From: Neisseriales bacterium
GTDB taxonomy: Bacteria > Pseudomonadota > Gammaproteobacteria > Burkholderiales > UBA11063
NCBI GenBank assembly: GCA_008017145.1
Contig: SSGY01000223.1
Span: forward strand, 1-38,831
Direction of reading: 5' to 3'
DNA length: 38,831 nucleotides
Shown: positions 38,813 through 38,831 of the stretch, piece after piece
Layout of the letters: the number at the start of each line of letters is the position of its first letter
How positions within the stretch are numbered: position 1 is the stretch's first letter
Made by a program: the position numbers and the translations under genes
Notes under the pieces: generated by a model
Told to the model about the DNA's origin: nothing
What the model saw: the letters and a program-made list of their open reading frames with translations, nothing else
Database searches by the model: none

Positions 38813-38831
38813 GGTAAATCCTCCTAAAAAC

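Overview
The window looks like chromosomal DNA of an AT-rich, Gram-negative betaproteobacterium, probably Neisseriales-like. The evidence is gene content: LPS core genes (waaA, waaC), LptM, a type IV pilus pilMNOPQ-aroK cluster, an NtrYX-type regulatory pair, a complete atpIBEFHAGDC operon, an Ala/Pro/Glu-repeat lipoprotein resembling neisserial H.8 antigen, and a restriction-modification pair resembling NgoPII/HaeIII. Genus is not determined.

Layout. (1) 189-5241, plus strand: a flavin/2Fe-2S reductase, lptM-like lipoprotein, recG, a RibD-C-type reductase and a PLP enzyme of the ACC deaminase/D-cysteine desulfhydrase family, ending in a hairpin terminator. (2) 5259-9728, minus strand: waaC, a small helical protein, waaA, an SDR dehydrogenase, an orphan ParA and a phasin-like protein with a basic tail. 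(3) 9729-10267: a gene-free, roughly 10% GC spacer between divergent transcription units. (4) 10292-16535, plus strand: fpr, rsmB, an ntrY-like kinase, an NtrX-like regulator that lacks the AAA+ domain, and cysS. (5) 16611-23443: the ATP synthase operon. (6) 23575-29222: repeat lipoprotein, pilMNOPQ and aroK. (7) 29245-31417, minus strand: scoB, scoA, rsmA. (8) 31477-36436, minus strand, accessory: m5C methyltransferase, NgoPII-like nuclease, a DUF2971-like protein, a small membrane protein and a P-loop ATPase. (9) 36664-38812, minus strand: quinone oxidoreductase, tautomerase-fold protein and a RelE/ParD-like toxin-antitoxin pair.

The most notable signal is around 9.7-10.3 kb. Genes diverge from this spacer. 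In sampled lines the plus strand changes from C>G on the left (even within plus-strand genes such as recG) to G>C on the right. The spacer carries three copies of a 13-mer and several near-DnaA-box 9-mers. Two copies of a parS-like 16-mer (one base off the perfect palindrome, in opposite orientation) lie at 7276-7291 and 11076-11091. Together these point to the chromosomal replication origin and its ParB-loading sites, although dnaA, dnaN and parB are not in the window. The roughly 8 kb around it (about 6.55-14.54 kb) is much more AT-rich than the flanking genes, with sharp steps at both edges.

Second-tier observations are the orphan ParA paired with a basic-tailed phasin-like protein (a possible PHA-granule or other cargo positioning module), the AAA+-less NtrX, a three-gene DUF2971-R-M operon, a compositionally distinct ATPase gene behind a perfect 21-bp inverted repeat, and a PilP with no lipidation cysteine. 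All functional calls come from reading motifs by eye; no database search was possible.
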